Notes: generated by a model not told the origin, from the letters alone. 64,000 nucleotides of DNA from Cupriavidus sp. U2 (GCF_009663685.2 NZ_RCOG02000011.1:202187-266186), one strand, 5' to 3'. Numbered from the stretch's first letter, positions 16,859 through 25,427 are shown. Program-made: numbers and translations.

Positions 16859-17266
16859 CTAATCCAGGTTGATGGCAATGCGCCGCGGCCTCGCTTCCTC
16901 ACGTCGAGGGATCGTCAGTTTCAGCACACCGTCCTGCAACTGGGCGCCGATCTGACCGGCATCCAGATCCGGACTCAGCGAGAACGACCTCGCAAAATGC
17001 GGCTGGCGAATTTCCGCGTGTTGCACGCGAAGCGTCGGCGGCGTCGGCACGATCGCTTGTCCTTCGATATGCAGCGTACCGTCGTTGACACTGACCTGCA
17101 GGTTCTCGCGGCTCACGCCTGGCAGGTCAGCCCACAGCGTCACGCCGTTGACGTCTTCCACAATGTCCACCGCTGGGACCAGCGTGACTTGCCGCGCGCC
17201 CTTATCTTCCGGGCGTTGGGCCACAGTGCCATCGTTACGTTGCGCAAGTTGGGTGTTGGCGTTCAT
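16859..17266 (-). CDS. small heat-shock protein, Hsp20 family (second gene of operon)
   Basis: 135-residue alpha-crystallin-domain chaperone that holds unfolding proteins. The domain spans about residues 28-120: VPAVDIVEDVNGVTLWADLP, SVNDGTLHIEGQA, and the C-terminal core strand DGVLKLTIPRREE containing the G-x-L motif. The usual terminal I-x-I is represented by RRIAINLD. It starts 15 bases after the upstream hsp20 gene with GAGGAGG before the ATG, so it is the second cistron. The two proteins are diverged in sequence, typical of paired Hsp20s that form mixed oligomers. Confidence 0.92.
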   Translation of the reverse strand: MNANTQLAQRNDGTVAQRPEDKGARQVTLVPAVDIVEDVNGVTLWADLPGVSRENLQVSVNDGTLHIEGQAIVPTPPTLRVQHAEIRQPHFARSFSLSPDLDAGQIGAQLQDGVLKLTIPRREEARPRRIAINLD

Positions 17267-17281
17267 GGCGGCCTCCTCAAG

Positions 17282-17722
17282 TTACTGAACGGTGATAGCG
17301 CGCGGCCTGGACGCCTGGCGCTTGCCCACGCTCACTGAAAGACAACCATTGGCATAGCGTGCCTGGACCTTTCCAGGATCTGCGCCCTCGGGCAGTTCAA
17401 TCACCCTTCTGAAGGCGCCGACGAAGCGTTCCTGCGCGTAATGCCGTGACTCCGGCATGTCGTCCTGCCAGAGCGGTCGCCGTTCGCCGCTGATCGTCAA
17501 CAGACCACGGTCGATGGTGACTTCGATGTCGTCCTGCTTGAGTCCAGGAGCGAAAGCCACGATCTCTATCGAGTCGTCGGTTGCCCCTATGTTGATGGCA
17601 GGAAAGGCGCCGGAGCGCCCGGCGCGGATGCTGGAAGGAAACCCGCTGAGCAGGCTCGCCATCTGCCTTTGCAGACGATCGAAGTCACTGAACAGGTCGG
17701 TTCCAAAGAATGCGTCAGTCAT
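17282..17722 (-). CDS. small heat-shock protein, Hsp20 family (first gene of operon)
   Basis: 146-residue Hsp20 chaperone. The N-terminal arm has FSDFDRLQRQMASLL; the alpha-crystallin domain runs from about residue 42 (FPAINIGATDDSIEIVAFAP) through LLTISGERRP to ANGCLSVSVGKRQ, and the tail carries RAITVQ as the I-x-V-like anchoring motif. ATG 17722 has AGGAGG 8 bases upstream; the open frame continues further left but without family sequence. The leader can fold so as to hide this ribosome-binding site (see the thermometer entry), and a sigma32-like promoter lies about 130-155 bases upstream. Confidence 0.93.
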   Translation of the reverse strand: MTDAFFGTDLFSDFDRLQRQMASLLSGFPSSIRAGRSGAFPAINIGATDDSIEIVAFAPGLKQDDIEVTIDRGLLTISGERRPLWQDDMPESRHYAQERFVGAFRRVIELPEGADPGKVQARYANGCLSVSVGKRQASRPRAITVQ

Positions 17723-17729
17723 GGTCGTG

Positions 17730-17753
17730 TCCTCCTGTAGAGCGCAGCGAGGA
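17730..17753 (-). promoter_or_regulatory. possible RNA thermometer hairpin over the hsp20 ribosome-binding site
   Basis: In the minus-strand mRNA, UCCUC-G-CUG (17753-17745) can pair with CAG-GAGGA (17737... 17730 side) around a 7-base loop, giving eight pairs with one bulged G and burying the AGGAGG ribosome-binding site. Bulged-G hairpins over the ribosome-binding site are the hallmark of ROSE-type thermometers in Hsp20 mRNAs. The fit is structural only; the canonical ROSE sequence is not matched. Confidence 0.45.
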
Positions 17754-17848
17754 ATGAGGGGCATCACGCGCTCCCATTCACTCGCCGACACCCCGGCAAA
17801 CAAACAGAAACACGCAGCGCGACATCGCGACTGCCTGAGCGGAAATAA

Positions 17849-17877
17849 AAATAGCAACGGGTAATGCCAATTTCAAG
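17849..17877 (-). promoter_or_regulatory. sigma32-like heat-shock promoter for the hsp20 operon
   Basis: On the minus strand an exact CTTGAAA (17877-17871) is followed after 16 bases by CTATTT (17854-17849). CTTGAAA is the sigma32 -35 consensus; the -10 part is a poor match to CCCATNT. The position, upstream of two Hsp20 genes with a leader of about 120 bases, supports the call. Confidence 0.55.
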
Positions 17878-18021
17878 AGCCGCATACATCACATATTTGA
17901 TTTCTTTCAGGGCACGACATCGCCTCCGGCGCGTGGCCACGCAGGGGCCTTTTATTGGCGCGTGCCCGTGGCATTGCTACGATGAAATAGCAGCCTTTCC
18001 CTGCGTTCGTCTTCCGCCGCC

Positions 18022-18366
18022 ATGGACATCGTTCTGCTACGCCGCGGTCATCGCGCATTGATCCTGCCGCGCGACAAGGACCTGATCGACTGCCCTCTGC
18101 TGGTGCGCCACTGGTTGGGCGCGCCCTATACGCACAGCACCACCGAACTCACGATCGATACGCCGCTTCCTGGGATTCCCACGCATGTGGTACTGGCGGA
18201 GATCCTCCAGAAAGGCTTCTGTGCGCTGGACCTGCATGGCGTGGTGGATGCGTTCGAGGCGCCCCCTTCGGAGGACTTCACGCAGCGGATCGCCCGGGAC
18301 GCCGACAACAGTGCTACGGATTTGCTACGCGCGAACGACGAACTACACAGAAAACATCGTAGTTAG
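18022..18366 (+). CDS. hypothetical protein, 114 residues
   Basis: Unrecognised. A soluble protein without signal or membrane segment; it starts MDIVLLRRGHRALILPRDKD and has a middle region rich in Leu/Ile with DTPLPGIPTHVVLAEILQKG. The C-terminal 30 residues are charged and helical. No convincing ribosome-binding site precedes the ATG. It is divergent from the hsp20 operon across a 299-bp gap holding the heat-shock promoter, and 112 bases before the ABC-F gene. It may be a real gene or a decayed one. Confidence 0.5.
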   Translation: MDIVLLRRGHRALILPRDKDLIDCPLLVRHWLGAPYTHSTTELTIDTPLPGIPTHVVLAEILQKGFCALDLHGVVDAFEAPPSEDFTQRIARDADNSATDLLRANDELHRKHRS

Positions 18367-18478
18367 GCCAATGGCAGCCAACTTCGTATGTGATTCAGGC
18401 ATCCAGGCGCGGCCAGAAATGCGCCGACCCTGCACGCCCGGTCGGCTATCATGCCAGTCCTCTCCGAAGTAGCTCGCT

Positions 18479-20143
18479 ATGATTTCCGTCCGTAATGTCA
18501 CGCTGCGCCGTGGCGTCAATGTCGTACTTGACCGCGCATCGGTCACCTTCAACCCCGGCGAAAAGATCGGCCTTGTGGGCCGCAATGGCGCCGGCAAGTC
18601 ATCGTTCTTCGGCCTTCTCAGCGGCACGCTGCACGAAGACAGCGGCGAGTTCTCGATTCCCGCGGCATGGAAGATGGGGCAGGTCGCGCAGGAAATGCCG
18701 GAGACCGAGCAAAGCGCCACGGACTTCGTTGTCGAGGGTGACACCGTGCTGCTGGCGGCGCAGACCGAAGTGGCCGCCGCCGAGGCCAGCGACGACGGCA
18801 TGCGGATGGCGCACGCGTACATGGCCCTGCACGACGCGGGGGCGCACGATGCCCCGGCCCGTGCCCAGGCGCTGATCCTGGGCCTTGGCTTCAGTGCCGC
18901 CCAGCTTAGCCAGCCGGTCAACAGTTTCTCCGGCGGCTGGCGCATGCGACTGCAACTGGCGCGCGCGCTGATGTGCCCGTCCGACCTGCTGCTGCTCGAC
19001 GAACCGACGAATCACCTCGACCTCGACGCGCTGGTCTGGCTGGAAGCCTGGCTCAAGCGCTATCAGGGAACCCTGGTGGTGATCAGCCACGACCGCGAGT
19101 TTCTCGACGCGGTGACGCAAGTGACGGTGCACGTCGACAACGCCCAGCTTGTGCGCTACGGCGGCAACTACAGCAAGTTTGAAGACATGCGAGCCGAACA
19201 GCTCGTATTGCAGCAGGCCGCGATGGCCAGGCAGGCGGACAAGATCGCGCACCTGCAGAAATTCATCGACCGTTTCAAGGCCAAGGCCTCGAAGGCGAAG
19301 CAGGCGCAGAGCCGTGTCAAGGCGCTCGAACGCATGGAGAAGATCGCCCCGGTGCTTGCCGACGCCGAGTTCAGCTTCGAATTCAAGGAGCCGCTCAACG
19401 TTCCGAATCCGCTGCTGTCGATGCTGGACACGAGCTTCGGCTATCCGGCGCCGACTGGCGCACTGCCGGGCACCCCGCCCACGGTCATCGTCCGAGGCAT
19501 CAACCGTTCCGTGCTGGCCGGACAGCGCATCGGCATTCTCGGTGCCAACGGCCAGGGCAAATCGACGCTGGTGAAGACGGTGGCGCATGCGCTGGCGCCG
19601 ATTGCCGGTGAGATCAGCGAAGGCAAGGGCTTGAATATCGGCTACTTCGCACAGCAGGAACTTGACGTGCTGCGCCCGCTGGACACGCCGATGGAACATA
19701 TGATCCGCCTGGCCAAGGACACGCCGCCTCACATGCGCGCCCCCGGCCAAAGCGGAACCGAACAGTCCCTTCGTACTTTCCTTGGCACCTTCAACTTCAG
19801 CGGCGACATGGTCCATCAGGCGGTCAGCACGATGAGCGGCGGCGAAAAGGCGCGGCTCGTGTTGTGCATGATCGTGTGGCAGCGCCCGAACCTGCTGCTG
19901 CTCGACGAGCCGACCAACCATCTCGACTTGTCCACACGCGAAGCCCTCGGCATGGCCCTCAACGAATTCGAAGGCACCGTGATGCTGGTCAGCCACGACC
20001 GCGCTCTGCTGCGCGCCGTTTGTGACGAGTTCTGGCTGGTCACCAAGGGCGGCGTCGAACCGTTCGACGGCGATCTGGACGATTACCAGCAGTTTTTGCG
20101 CGACGAAGCCCGTCGCATGCGCGAGGAAGCTGCGGCAGCGTAG
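18479..20143 (+). CDS. yheS: ABC-F family ATPase, YheS type
   Basis: 554-residue soluble protein with two ABC ATPase domains and no membrane part. First domain: Walker A GRNGAGKSS (about residue 40), signature FSGGW, Walker B LLLLDEPTNHLDL. Second domain: Walker A GANGQGKST (about residue 358), signature MSGGEKARL, Walker B again LLLLDEPTNHLDL. The inter-domain linker (FKAKASKAKQAQSRVKALERME) is the P-site tRNA-interaction helix of ABC-F proteins, which act on stalled ribosomes. Sequence resembles E. coli YheS throughout but lacks most of its charged C-terminal extension. Single gene, with no clear ribosome-binding site. Confidence 0.92.
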   Translation: MISVRNVTLRRGVNVVLDRASVTFNPGEKIGLVGRNGAGKSSFFGLLSGTLHEDSGEFSIPAAWKMGQVAQEMPETEQSATDFVVEGDTVLLAAQTEVAAAEASDDGMRMAHAYMALHDAGAHDAPARAQALILGLGFSAAQLSQPVNSFSGGWRMRLQLARALMCPSDLLLLDEPTNHLDLDALVWLEAWLKRYQGTLVVISHDREFLDAVTQVTVHVDNAQLVRYGGNYSKFEDMRAEQLVLQQAAMARQADKIAHLQKFIDRFKAKASKAKQAQSRVKALERMEKIAPVLADAEFSFEFKEPLNVPNPLLSMLDTSFGYPAPTGALPGTPPTVIVRGINRSVLAGQRIGILGANGQGKSTLVKTVAHALAPIAGEISEGKGLNIGYFAQQELDVLRPLDTPMEHMIRLAKDTPPHMRAPGQSGTEQSLRTFLGTFNFSGDMVHQAVSTMSGGEKARLVLCMIVWQRPNLLLLDEPTNHLDLSTREALGMALNEFEGTVMLVSHDRALLRAVCDEFWLVTKGGVEPFDGDLDDYQQFLRDEARRMREEAAAA

Positions 20144-20239
20144 CGGCACATCGCCCGAAGCAGGCCAAAGCGCCCGCCCCTCAAAGGCGGACCCTTGTAT
20201 GCGGCTTTGGCCTTCGCGAATTTTTCTGACGCGCAAACG

Positions 20240-20289
20240 AAAACCGGCCCGCCGCGCACCTCGATCAGGTGTGCGGCGGGCCGGTTTTT
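20240..20289. terminator. bidirectional terminator after the ABC-F gene and the 61-aa gene copy 2
   Basis: A long GC-rich stem (AAAACCGGCCCGCCGC... with its complement ending GGCCGGTTTTT) around a 5-base loop, with A/T runs on both outsides. It is a diverged copy of the hairpin at 15952-16003. Confidence 0.88.
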
Positions 20290-20348
20290 ATATTCTTGCG
20301 GCGCCTGGCGCGCCGCCCTTCACGATCGGCCGCTACGGCCGATACCGA

Positions 20349-20534
20349 TCAGCCGTTCGCGTAGACGACCTTGGCCTTGCGCGCTTCCGCCTGCAGGCGG
20401 GTGAACACGTTCTGCACGGCGGCAATCACGCGCTTCACATCGTTGGCAAAGCCCAGGCTCTGGGTACCCAGTTCGCGTTCGATCAGGTCGCGTTCCAGTT
20501 GATCGGTCAGCTTGATGTCGGATTGGATGTTCAT
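20349..20534 (-). CDS. 61-residue conserved small protein, copy 2
   Basis: Paralogue of the gene at 16053, same length. It starts MNIQSDIKLTDQLERDLIER and ends in the same AEARKAKVVYANG. Substitutions between the copies are mostly conservative (E/D, I/V, A/V) and concentrate in residues 26-42, so both are under selection as proteins. Promoter, leader and terminator are also paralogous. Function unknown. No membrane segment or signal peptide is visible. Confidence 0.8.
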   Translation of the reverse strand: MNIQSDIKLTDQLERDLIERELGTQSLGFANDVKRVIAAVQNVFTRLQAEARKAKVVYANG

Positions 20535-20577
20535 GGCGTTCTTCCTGCTAGGGATTACCCTTATGGGGTTTTCCCGC

Positions 20578-20606
20578 ATTGTAGCAGACCGATTGTCGCA
20601 ATGCAG
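20578..20606 (-). promoter_or_regulatory. promoter of the 61-aa gene, copy 2
   Basis: CTGCAT (minus, 20606-20601), 17 bases, TACAAT (20583-20578). Flanks match copy 1, including TTACCTAATG upstream of the -35 box and GCGACAAT in the spacer. Confidence 0.6.
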
Positions 20607-20736
20607 CATTAGGTAATCGTACGTAGTGCCTGCGCGCAACAGGTGCGCCAAAGTCCGCAATTCCGTCGATCATGTGCTCATTTGCCGCGAAAATGCCGGT
20701 TTAGCCGCTTTATCTAGAAAAAGCGGCGGGATAGCC

Positions 20737-22065
20737 TCAGAACGTGACGCTCGACTTCAACCCGATCAGGAAAGCGTTGCCGTGATGGGACGTCCCGCCC
20801 GGGTGCAGGACGTACTGCACGTTGGGACGCAACAGCACCGATGACACCGGGGACCATGCGTAATAGAGCTCGGTCACATACTCATATCCGCTGCCTGCCA
20901 CGGTGTTGCTCCCGGTCCGCGCATTGTTCTGCGCCACATAGCTGGCAAACCGATCGTTGTTGTGCGTGGCACCGAAGGCCAGGCCCACGGAATCCCGCAG
21001 CCGGCTCTCGAATGGCCCTGCGTACTGGATGCCGAGCGCGATCTGGTGGTCCAGCTGGGCAGTGTTGCGATCTGCCTGGGAGACATTCAGGAACACCGTC
21101 GCGCCACGGCCGCCCTGGGTTCCCGTGAGCTGTTGCTGGAAATTGATATAGACCCCGAACTGCCCGCTGCGCTGGAGCGGATCGAGGCCGGTCACGCCAC
21201 GCGGGTTATGGTTGATGTCGTAGTACAGGTCATTGCCATCGGATGTGTTGTACCAGGCCCCGAGCTTGTAAGAGCCGGGGCGTCCCGCAAAGGCCGGCAG
21301 CCAGCCCACTTCCAGCGGCAGCAGCGCCCCGGTGGTGCCACTGGGATTGTTCGGTTTCCATCCGTTGTGACGCGCGTAGCTGTCGTCGACATACTTGGGA
21401 TTGACCTGATAGATGCCCATCTGGGCGTAGGTCTCCTGCGAAGTCCGGTACTTGATGCGGCTGGCCCACTGGCTGGTCGGCCAGTTGACCCAGTAGCTGC
21501 CAACCAGATTGCCAGGCTGTGCGCCACAGAAGGTAAGGTTCTGGAAGTCACAGGAAAAGCTGGCAAAGTCCTCGCCAACGGTCAATCGTCCCAGCTTGAT
21601 TTCGAGGCGGTCGTCCAGCAGCTTCTGATTCACCCATAGCTGCGTCAGATGCCAGGTCTGGCCGCGCCCGTAGACTTCCTGCACAAGCATGTTGTTGCCG
21701 ATACCTGCGTCCGCCCCCAGATTTCGGCCATTGCGATCGGTCATCGTGAACTGAAAGATCGCACCGCGCCACCCCGCCACCTTCTGCATATCCAGCGTCG
21801 TGCTGAACGCCCATTGATCGGCATACCGGGTCAGGTCTTCGGTGCCACCGCTCAGGTTGCGCGCCAGTTCGCTGACGTAATTCACGCCGAACGTCACGCC
21901 CTGCTCGGCCAAACGCGTGCGCTGCCCGTTCCAATCCCCGAGCAGATAGGGACTATTGCTTACGTCGTACGCCTGCGCGCCGCACGGAGCCAGACCGAGT
22001 CCGGCCCATGAAAGCAGCGCCAGGCGCGTGACGAGCCGGCTGCATGGATTGCCGTTCTTCCGCAT
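20737..22065 (-). CDS. oprB: carbohydrate-selective porin, OprB family
   Basis: 442-residue outer-membrane porin. A signal peptide of about 32 residues ends in CGAQA; the mature protein begins YDVSNSPYLLGDWNGQRTRL, the LGDWGG-like opening of OprB porins that admit glucose. Alternating aromatic strands continue to the terminal aromatic residue (KSSVTF), needed for outer-membrane insertion. It begins 33 bases after gcd and is therefore the second gene of a gcd-oprB operon, putting sugar entry and periplasmic oxidation under one promoter. Confidence 0.9.
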   Translation of the reverse strand: MRKNGNPCSRLVTRLALLSWAGLGLAPCGAQAYDVSNSPYLLGDWNGQRTRLAEQGVTFGVNYVSELARNLSGGTEDLTRYADQWAFSTTLDMQKVAGWRGAIFQFTMTDRNGRNLGADAGIGNNMLVQEVYGRGQTWHLTQLWVNQKLLDDRLEIKLGRLTVGEDFASFSCDFQNLTFCGAQPGNLVGSYWVNWPTSQWASRIKYRTSQETYAQMGIYQVNPKYVDDSYARHNGWKPNNPSGTTGALLPLEVGWLPAFAGRPGSYKLGAWYNTSDGNDLYYDINHNPRGVTGLDPLQRSGQFGVYINFQQQLTGTQGGRGATVFLNVSQADRNTAQLDHQIALGIQYAGPFESRLRDSVGLAFGATHNNDRFASYVAQNNARTGSNTVAGSGYEYVTELYYAWSPVSSVLLRPNVQYVLHPGGTSHHGNAFLIGLKSSVTF

Positions 22066-22098
22066 GGGTTCGGTGCCCCCGTTGTCAGCGCTGCGGCG

Positions 22099-24522
22099 CT
22101 ACTGTGGTAGCGCATAGGCAATGACGTAGTCGCCCAGCTTTGTGCCGAATGAACCGTGGCCGCCGGCGGCAATCACCACGTACTGCTTGCCGTTGACCGC
22201 ATAGGTCATCGGTGTTGCCTGACCGCCGGCGGGCAGCCGCGCTTGCCAGAGCTGCCCGCCAGTATTGACATCGAAAGCGCGCAGGTAGTTGTCCGCAGTG
22301 GCCCCGATAAACACCACGCCACCCGCCGTGACAATCGGGCCGCCCAGCATCGGCATGCCCATCTTGAAAGGCAGCGGGACTGGCGCGCTGTCACGCACCG
22401 TACCGATACGGTGCTTCCACACGATGGCATTGGTCTTCAGATCGATTGCCGCGATATAGCCCCACGCCGGCTGTTTGCACGGCAGCCCGAACGGAGACAG
22501 GAACGGATTCAGCGTCACGCCGTAAGGGACACCGTATTGCGACTGAATGCCTACCTCCGTGCCGCTGCCCCTTGCGCCTTGCACCGGCTCGACCGGATTA
22601 CCCGGGCCGCGCGGGATCAGACGCGAGACGAACGGCAGCGCGATGGGGTTGGCGATAGCAATCTGACGATCAGTGTCCACCGCGATGCCGCCCCATTCGA
22701 ACATGCCAAGGTTGCCGGGGAAGACCAGCGTGCCCTGCAGCGAAGGCGGCGTAAAGGTGCCTTCGTAGCGTAGCTGGTGGAACATCACCCGGCACACGAG
22801 CTGGTCGTACATCGTGGCGCCCCACATATCCGCGTCGGTCAGCAGCTTCTGCGGCCGAAACGTCAGCGCGGAGAACGGTTGCGTCGGCGAGACGCGATCC
22901 CCTGGCGCGGCGCCCTGCGGCACGGGCCTTTCGGGTGCGGGCACCACCAGCGCCCCGGTGCGGCGATCCAGCACGAACAGGTTCCCCGTCTTCGCGGGCG
23001 CATACACGACAGGCACCGTCTTGCCGTCCTTGTCCGTGATGTCGGCAAGCGTGGGCTGCGAAGGCAGGTCCATGTCCCAGAGGTCGTGGTGAACCGTCTG
23101 GTAGAACCAGGCCAGCTTGCCGGTAGACGCATGCAGCGCGAGCAGGCCCGATGCATAACGCTCCATGTCCGGAGAACGGTCGCCGCCCCAGATATCCGGC
23201 GTCTTGACGCCCATCGGCAGATACACGATGTCGAGCTTCGCGTCATAGGCGGCGGGGGCCCAGGAATTCGGCGAATTCCAGGTGTAGTGCGCGCCGGGCC
23301 CCGGAATCTTGTTCGGGTCCGGCGCGCCGGGGTCGAACGCCCACAGCAGTTCGCCCGTCCGCACGTCGTACCCACGGATGACGCCCGACGGCTCGCGCGT
23401 CGAGAAGTTGTCCTCCACTGCGCCCGCCACGACAATCACCTTGCTCGTGACGACGGGTGGCGAAGTGGGCTCGTACATGCCCGGTGTGGTGACCGGCATC
23501 GCATGCTGGAGATCGAGATCGCCATGATCCGCAAAGCCGGCGCAACGTTCACCCGTCAGCGCATCGAGCGCATAGAGGTGGCCATTGTTGACGGGCAAGT
23601 AGATCCGCCGGGTGCAGGCGCCGGCCGACGGCGTTGCGGCTGCGGCTGTCGCGGGAGCCGTGGCGTCGCTGGCAGACGCAACCGGCCCGGACACCGGAGG
23701 GCTCGCCGAAAGATCGACATACGACACGCCCCGGCAGGTCACGTGCTGGAATGACGGGTCGGGCTGCAGCTTGGGATCGAACTTCCACTTGAGCGTGCCA
23801 GTCGCGGGGTCCAGCGCAAAAAGTTGCTGGTGGGGCGAGCAGAGATAGAGCAGGTTGCCGATCTTGATCGGCGTCACTTCATTGGTGATTTCCACCGGAT
23901 CTTTCGGCCCTTTCATATCACCCGTACGGAATGTCCAGGCCACCTTCAGGTCTTTGGCATTCTGCGGCGTGATCTGTTGGAGCGGCGAATACCGCGTGCC
24001 TTCCTGCGTACGGCCATAGGCCGGCCAGTCGGTGCCGGCAATCCCCTGGCGATCGCTGGCCGGCGTCGCCGCTGCCGTCCCGAAGGCCCCGTGGACCGTC
24101 TGTGGATCGTTGAAAGTCGCGTAGACCAGCAAGCCGGCCCATATCACCAGCGCGGCGGCGAGCAGCCCCACGCCAAGCCTTGGCCTGCCCGGCAGGCGCC
24201 AGCCGACAAGCAGAAGCAGCCATACGCCGAACACGACCAGCACGCCGGCGCGCGGCGCGAGCGCCCAGAAATCGGTTCCCGATTCCCAGACGGACCAGAT
24301 CGCGGTACCGAGCAGCAACAACGCATAGAGCACCAGCGCCACCGGGCTGCGCAGGTAGAGGGCCAAGGCCACCCCAAGCAGGACGACGCCGGCCACGACG
24401 TAGTAGGCCGAACCGCCGAGCGAGACCAGCCATGCGCCGCCTCCCAGCAGATATAACCCTGTGAGCGCCGTGAACAGCAAGCTGACAACGCCGACAAGGC
24501 CAAGCGATCCAGGACGTGCCAT
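22099..24522 (-). CDS. gcd: membrane-bound PQQ-dependent glucose dehydrogenase
   Basis: 807-residue quinoprotein that oxidises glucose to gluconolactone in the periplasm and passes electrons to ubiquinone. Five hydrophobic N-terminal helices (about residues 5-140) are followed by the PQQ beta-propeller. Recognisable parts are WPAYGRTQEGTRYSPLQQI, the NEVTPIKIGNLLYLCSPHQ strand, the MPVTTPGMYEPTSPP region and the C-terminal AGGHGSFGTKLGDYVIAYAL. Length matches E. coli Gcd (796). ATG 24522 has GGAGGAGGG just upstream. A small Ala/Pro-rich insertion sits near residue 280. No pqq biosynthesis genes are in the window. Confidence 0.95.
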   Translation of the reverse strand: MARPGSLGLVGVVSLLFTALTGLYLLGGGAWLVSLGGSAYYVVAGVVLLGVALALYLRSPVALVLYALLLLGTAIWSVWESGTDFWALAPRAGVLVVFGVWLLLLVGWRLPGRPRLGVGLLAAALVIWAGLLVYATFNDPQTVHGAFGTAAATPASDRQGIAGTDWPAYGRTQEGTRYSPLQQITPQNAKDLKVAWTFRTGDMKGPKDPVEITNEVTPIKIGNLLYLCSPHQQLFALDPATGTLKWKFDPKLQPDPSFQHVTCRGVSYVDLSASPPVSGPVASASDATAPATAAAATPSAGACTRRIYLPVNNGHLYALDALTGERCAGFADHGDLDLQHAMPVTTPGMYEPTSPPVVTSKVIVVAGAVEDNFSTREPSGVIRGYDVRTGELLWAFDPGAPDPNKIPGPGAHYTWNSPNSWAPAAYDAKLDIVYLPMGVKTPDIWGGDRSPDMERYASGLLALHASTGKLAWFYQTVHHDLWDMDLPSQPTLADITDKDGKTVPVVYAPAKTGNLFVLDRRTGALVVPAPERPVPQGAAPGDRVSPTQPFSALTFRPQKLLTDADMWGATMYDQLVCRVMFHQLRYEGTFTPPSLQGTLVFPGNLGMFEWGGIAVDTDRQIAIANPIALPFVSRLIPRGPGNPVEPVQGARGSGTEVGIQSQYGVPYGVTLNPFLSPFGLPCKQPAWGYIAAIDLKTNAIVWKHRIGTVRDSAPVPLPFKMGMPMLGGPIVTAGGVVFIGATADNYLRAFDVNTGGQLWQARLPAGGQATPMTYAVNGKQYVVIAAGGHGSFGTKLGDYVIAYALPQ

Positions 24523-24723
24523 TCCCTCCTCCAAGCGGTTGGTCTGTGTAATCTAAGCAATCCTTCAGGATAGTTCGGCCTCTTGGTCTGTTCCAACATA
24601 GCGCATTGTCGACATGGAACAGCGTGCCGCTGACGCCGGGGCACCCCGGCATGTTCGTTGCTGCTTCGACGGCAGGCAGATGCGGCCCTTGCCACTTCAT
24701 TCCCCTGCCTGCCAGGAGCAACC

Positions 24724-24948
24724 ATGGAGGAAAGTCTCTTCTATCGCGGCCACCATATCGTGGTCAAAGCCGAAGAACACGTTTTTGGCAAATGGTGCTG
24801 GACGTACACCATCGACCACAAGGCAGCCTATAGCGATCATGGCCCCTTTCACGGCAGCAAGCGAACGGCGATGGATGCGGCGATCAAAAGCGCGAAAGCG
24901 CGCGTTGACAGGACGTTCGATGGTGGCGCGCCTGCAAAAAAGGAGTAG
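24724..24948 (+). CDS. conserved small protein, 74 residues
   Basis: Unrecognised small soluble protein, divergent from gcd. It opens MEESLFYRGHHIVVKAEEH and has a WCWTYTIDHKAAYSDHGPF middle followed by a lysine-rich helix ending GGAPAKKE. AGGAG lies 7 bases upstream of the ATG at 24724. It looks like a single-domain beta-sheet protein of a kind seen as a hypothetical in many Burkholderiaceae, but I cannot name a family. An intrinsic terminator stands about 150 bases downstream. Confidence 0.65.
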   Translation: MEESLFYRGHHIVVKAEEHVFGKWCWTYTIDHKAAYSDHGPFHGSKRTAMDAAIKSAKARVDRTFDGGAPAKKE

Positions 24949-25340
24949 TGTGCCGCCCTTCATCGGCCGCGGGACCCGGATCGGCACCCGTTCCGGGATG
25001 ACGCTGTACGAAACCCGTCGATTCCTGACGCAATGGCGCAAGCGGCCACGTACTACATTGATGTCGTCCGGCACCCGCCGGCAACTCGCTCTGGCCGCGC
25101 CGTAACTTGGCGCGGTTCTTTTTTGCCGGCGGCGCGCCTGCCTCAGTAACTTGCGTAGTTCGATTTTTCAATGCCGACGAAACTTCTGCCGTGCAAGCCG
25201 CGCGCTGGTCAGCGTGTAGCGAAACGCTGAGGGCGGACCGTGGCTGAAATCGGATGGTGTTAACGCAGGCAGTCGCAGGCAGCCGCAAACAGGCCGCCGC
25301 AGTCGGGCGGGTCGTGCGCCGCAAGGTGGCGGTACAACGT
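24949..25340. other. gene-free stretch
   Basis: Between the 74-residue gene and the short membrane ORF I see no supported gene. The only element is the hairpin at 25095-25124. Confidence 0.5.
25095..25124 (+). terminator. intrinsic terminator
   Basis: CCGCGCC-N7-GGCGCGG stem followed by TTCTTTTTT. It probably ends the transcript of the 74-residue gene. Confidence 0.75.
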
Positions 25341-25427
25341 CTACAGGGCCCGAACCAGGAGAGACACCGCAGCGTAGACCGCGCCCACCGCCAACACGCA
25401 CGCGGCGAAGACCACATAGTATTTCAT
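25341..25427 (-). CDS. possible 28-residue single-helix membrane protein
   Basis: The short frame encodes MKYYVVFAACVLAVGAVYAA followed by VSLLVRAL and a TAG stop. It is one unbroken transmembrane helix with a single Lys at the start and an Arg near the end, as in known bacterial small membrane proteins. There is no good ribosome-binding site, so translation is unproven. It precedes nothing obvious and follows the 76-residue gene on the same strand by 44 bases. Confidence 0.35.
   Translation of the reverse strand: MKYYVVFAACVLAVGAVYAAVSLLVRAL

Larger units (their letters stand above)
20240..20630. repeat. paralogous cassette, copy 2
   Basis: Second copy of the terminator/61-aa gene/promoter cassette, same orientation as copy 1. 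It lies immediately downstream of the ABC-F gene, so the hsp20 operon, two hypothetical genes and the ABC-F gene lie between direct repeats. Spacer sequences have diverged, while the coding region and promoter are conserved. Confidence 0.8.

Noticed and set aside
17849..17870. sigma54-like TTGGCAT...TTGCT upstream of hsp20
   Set aside because: GG and GC are 11 bases apart; sigma54 needs 10. The overlapping CTTGAAA is a better explanation.
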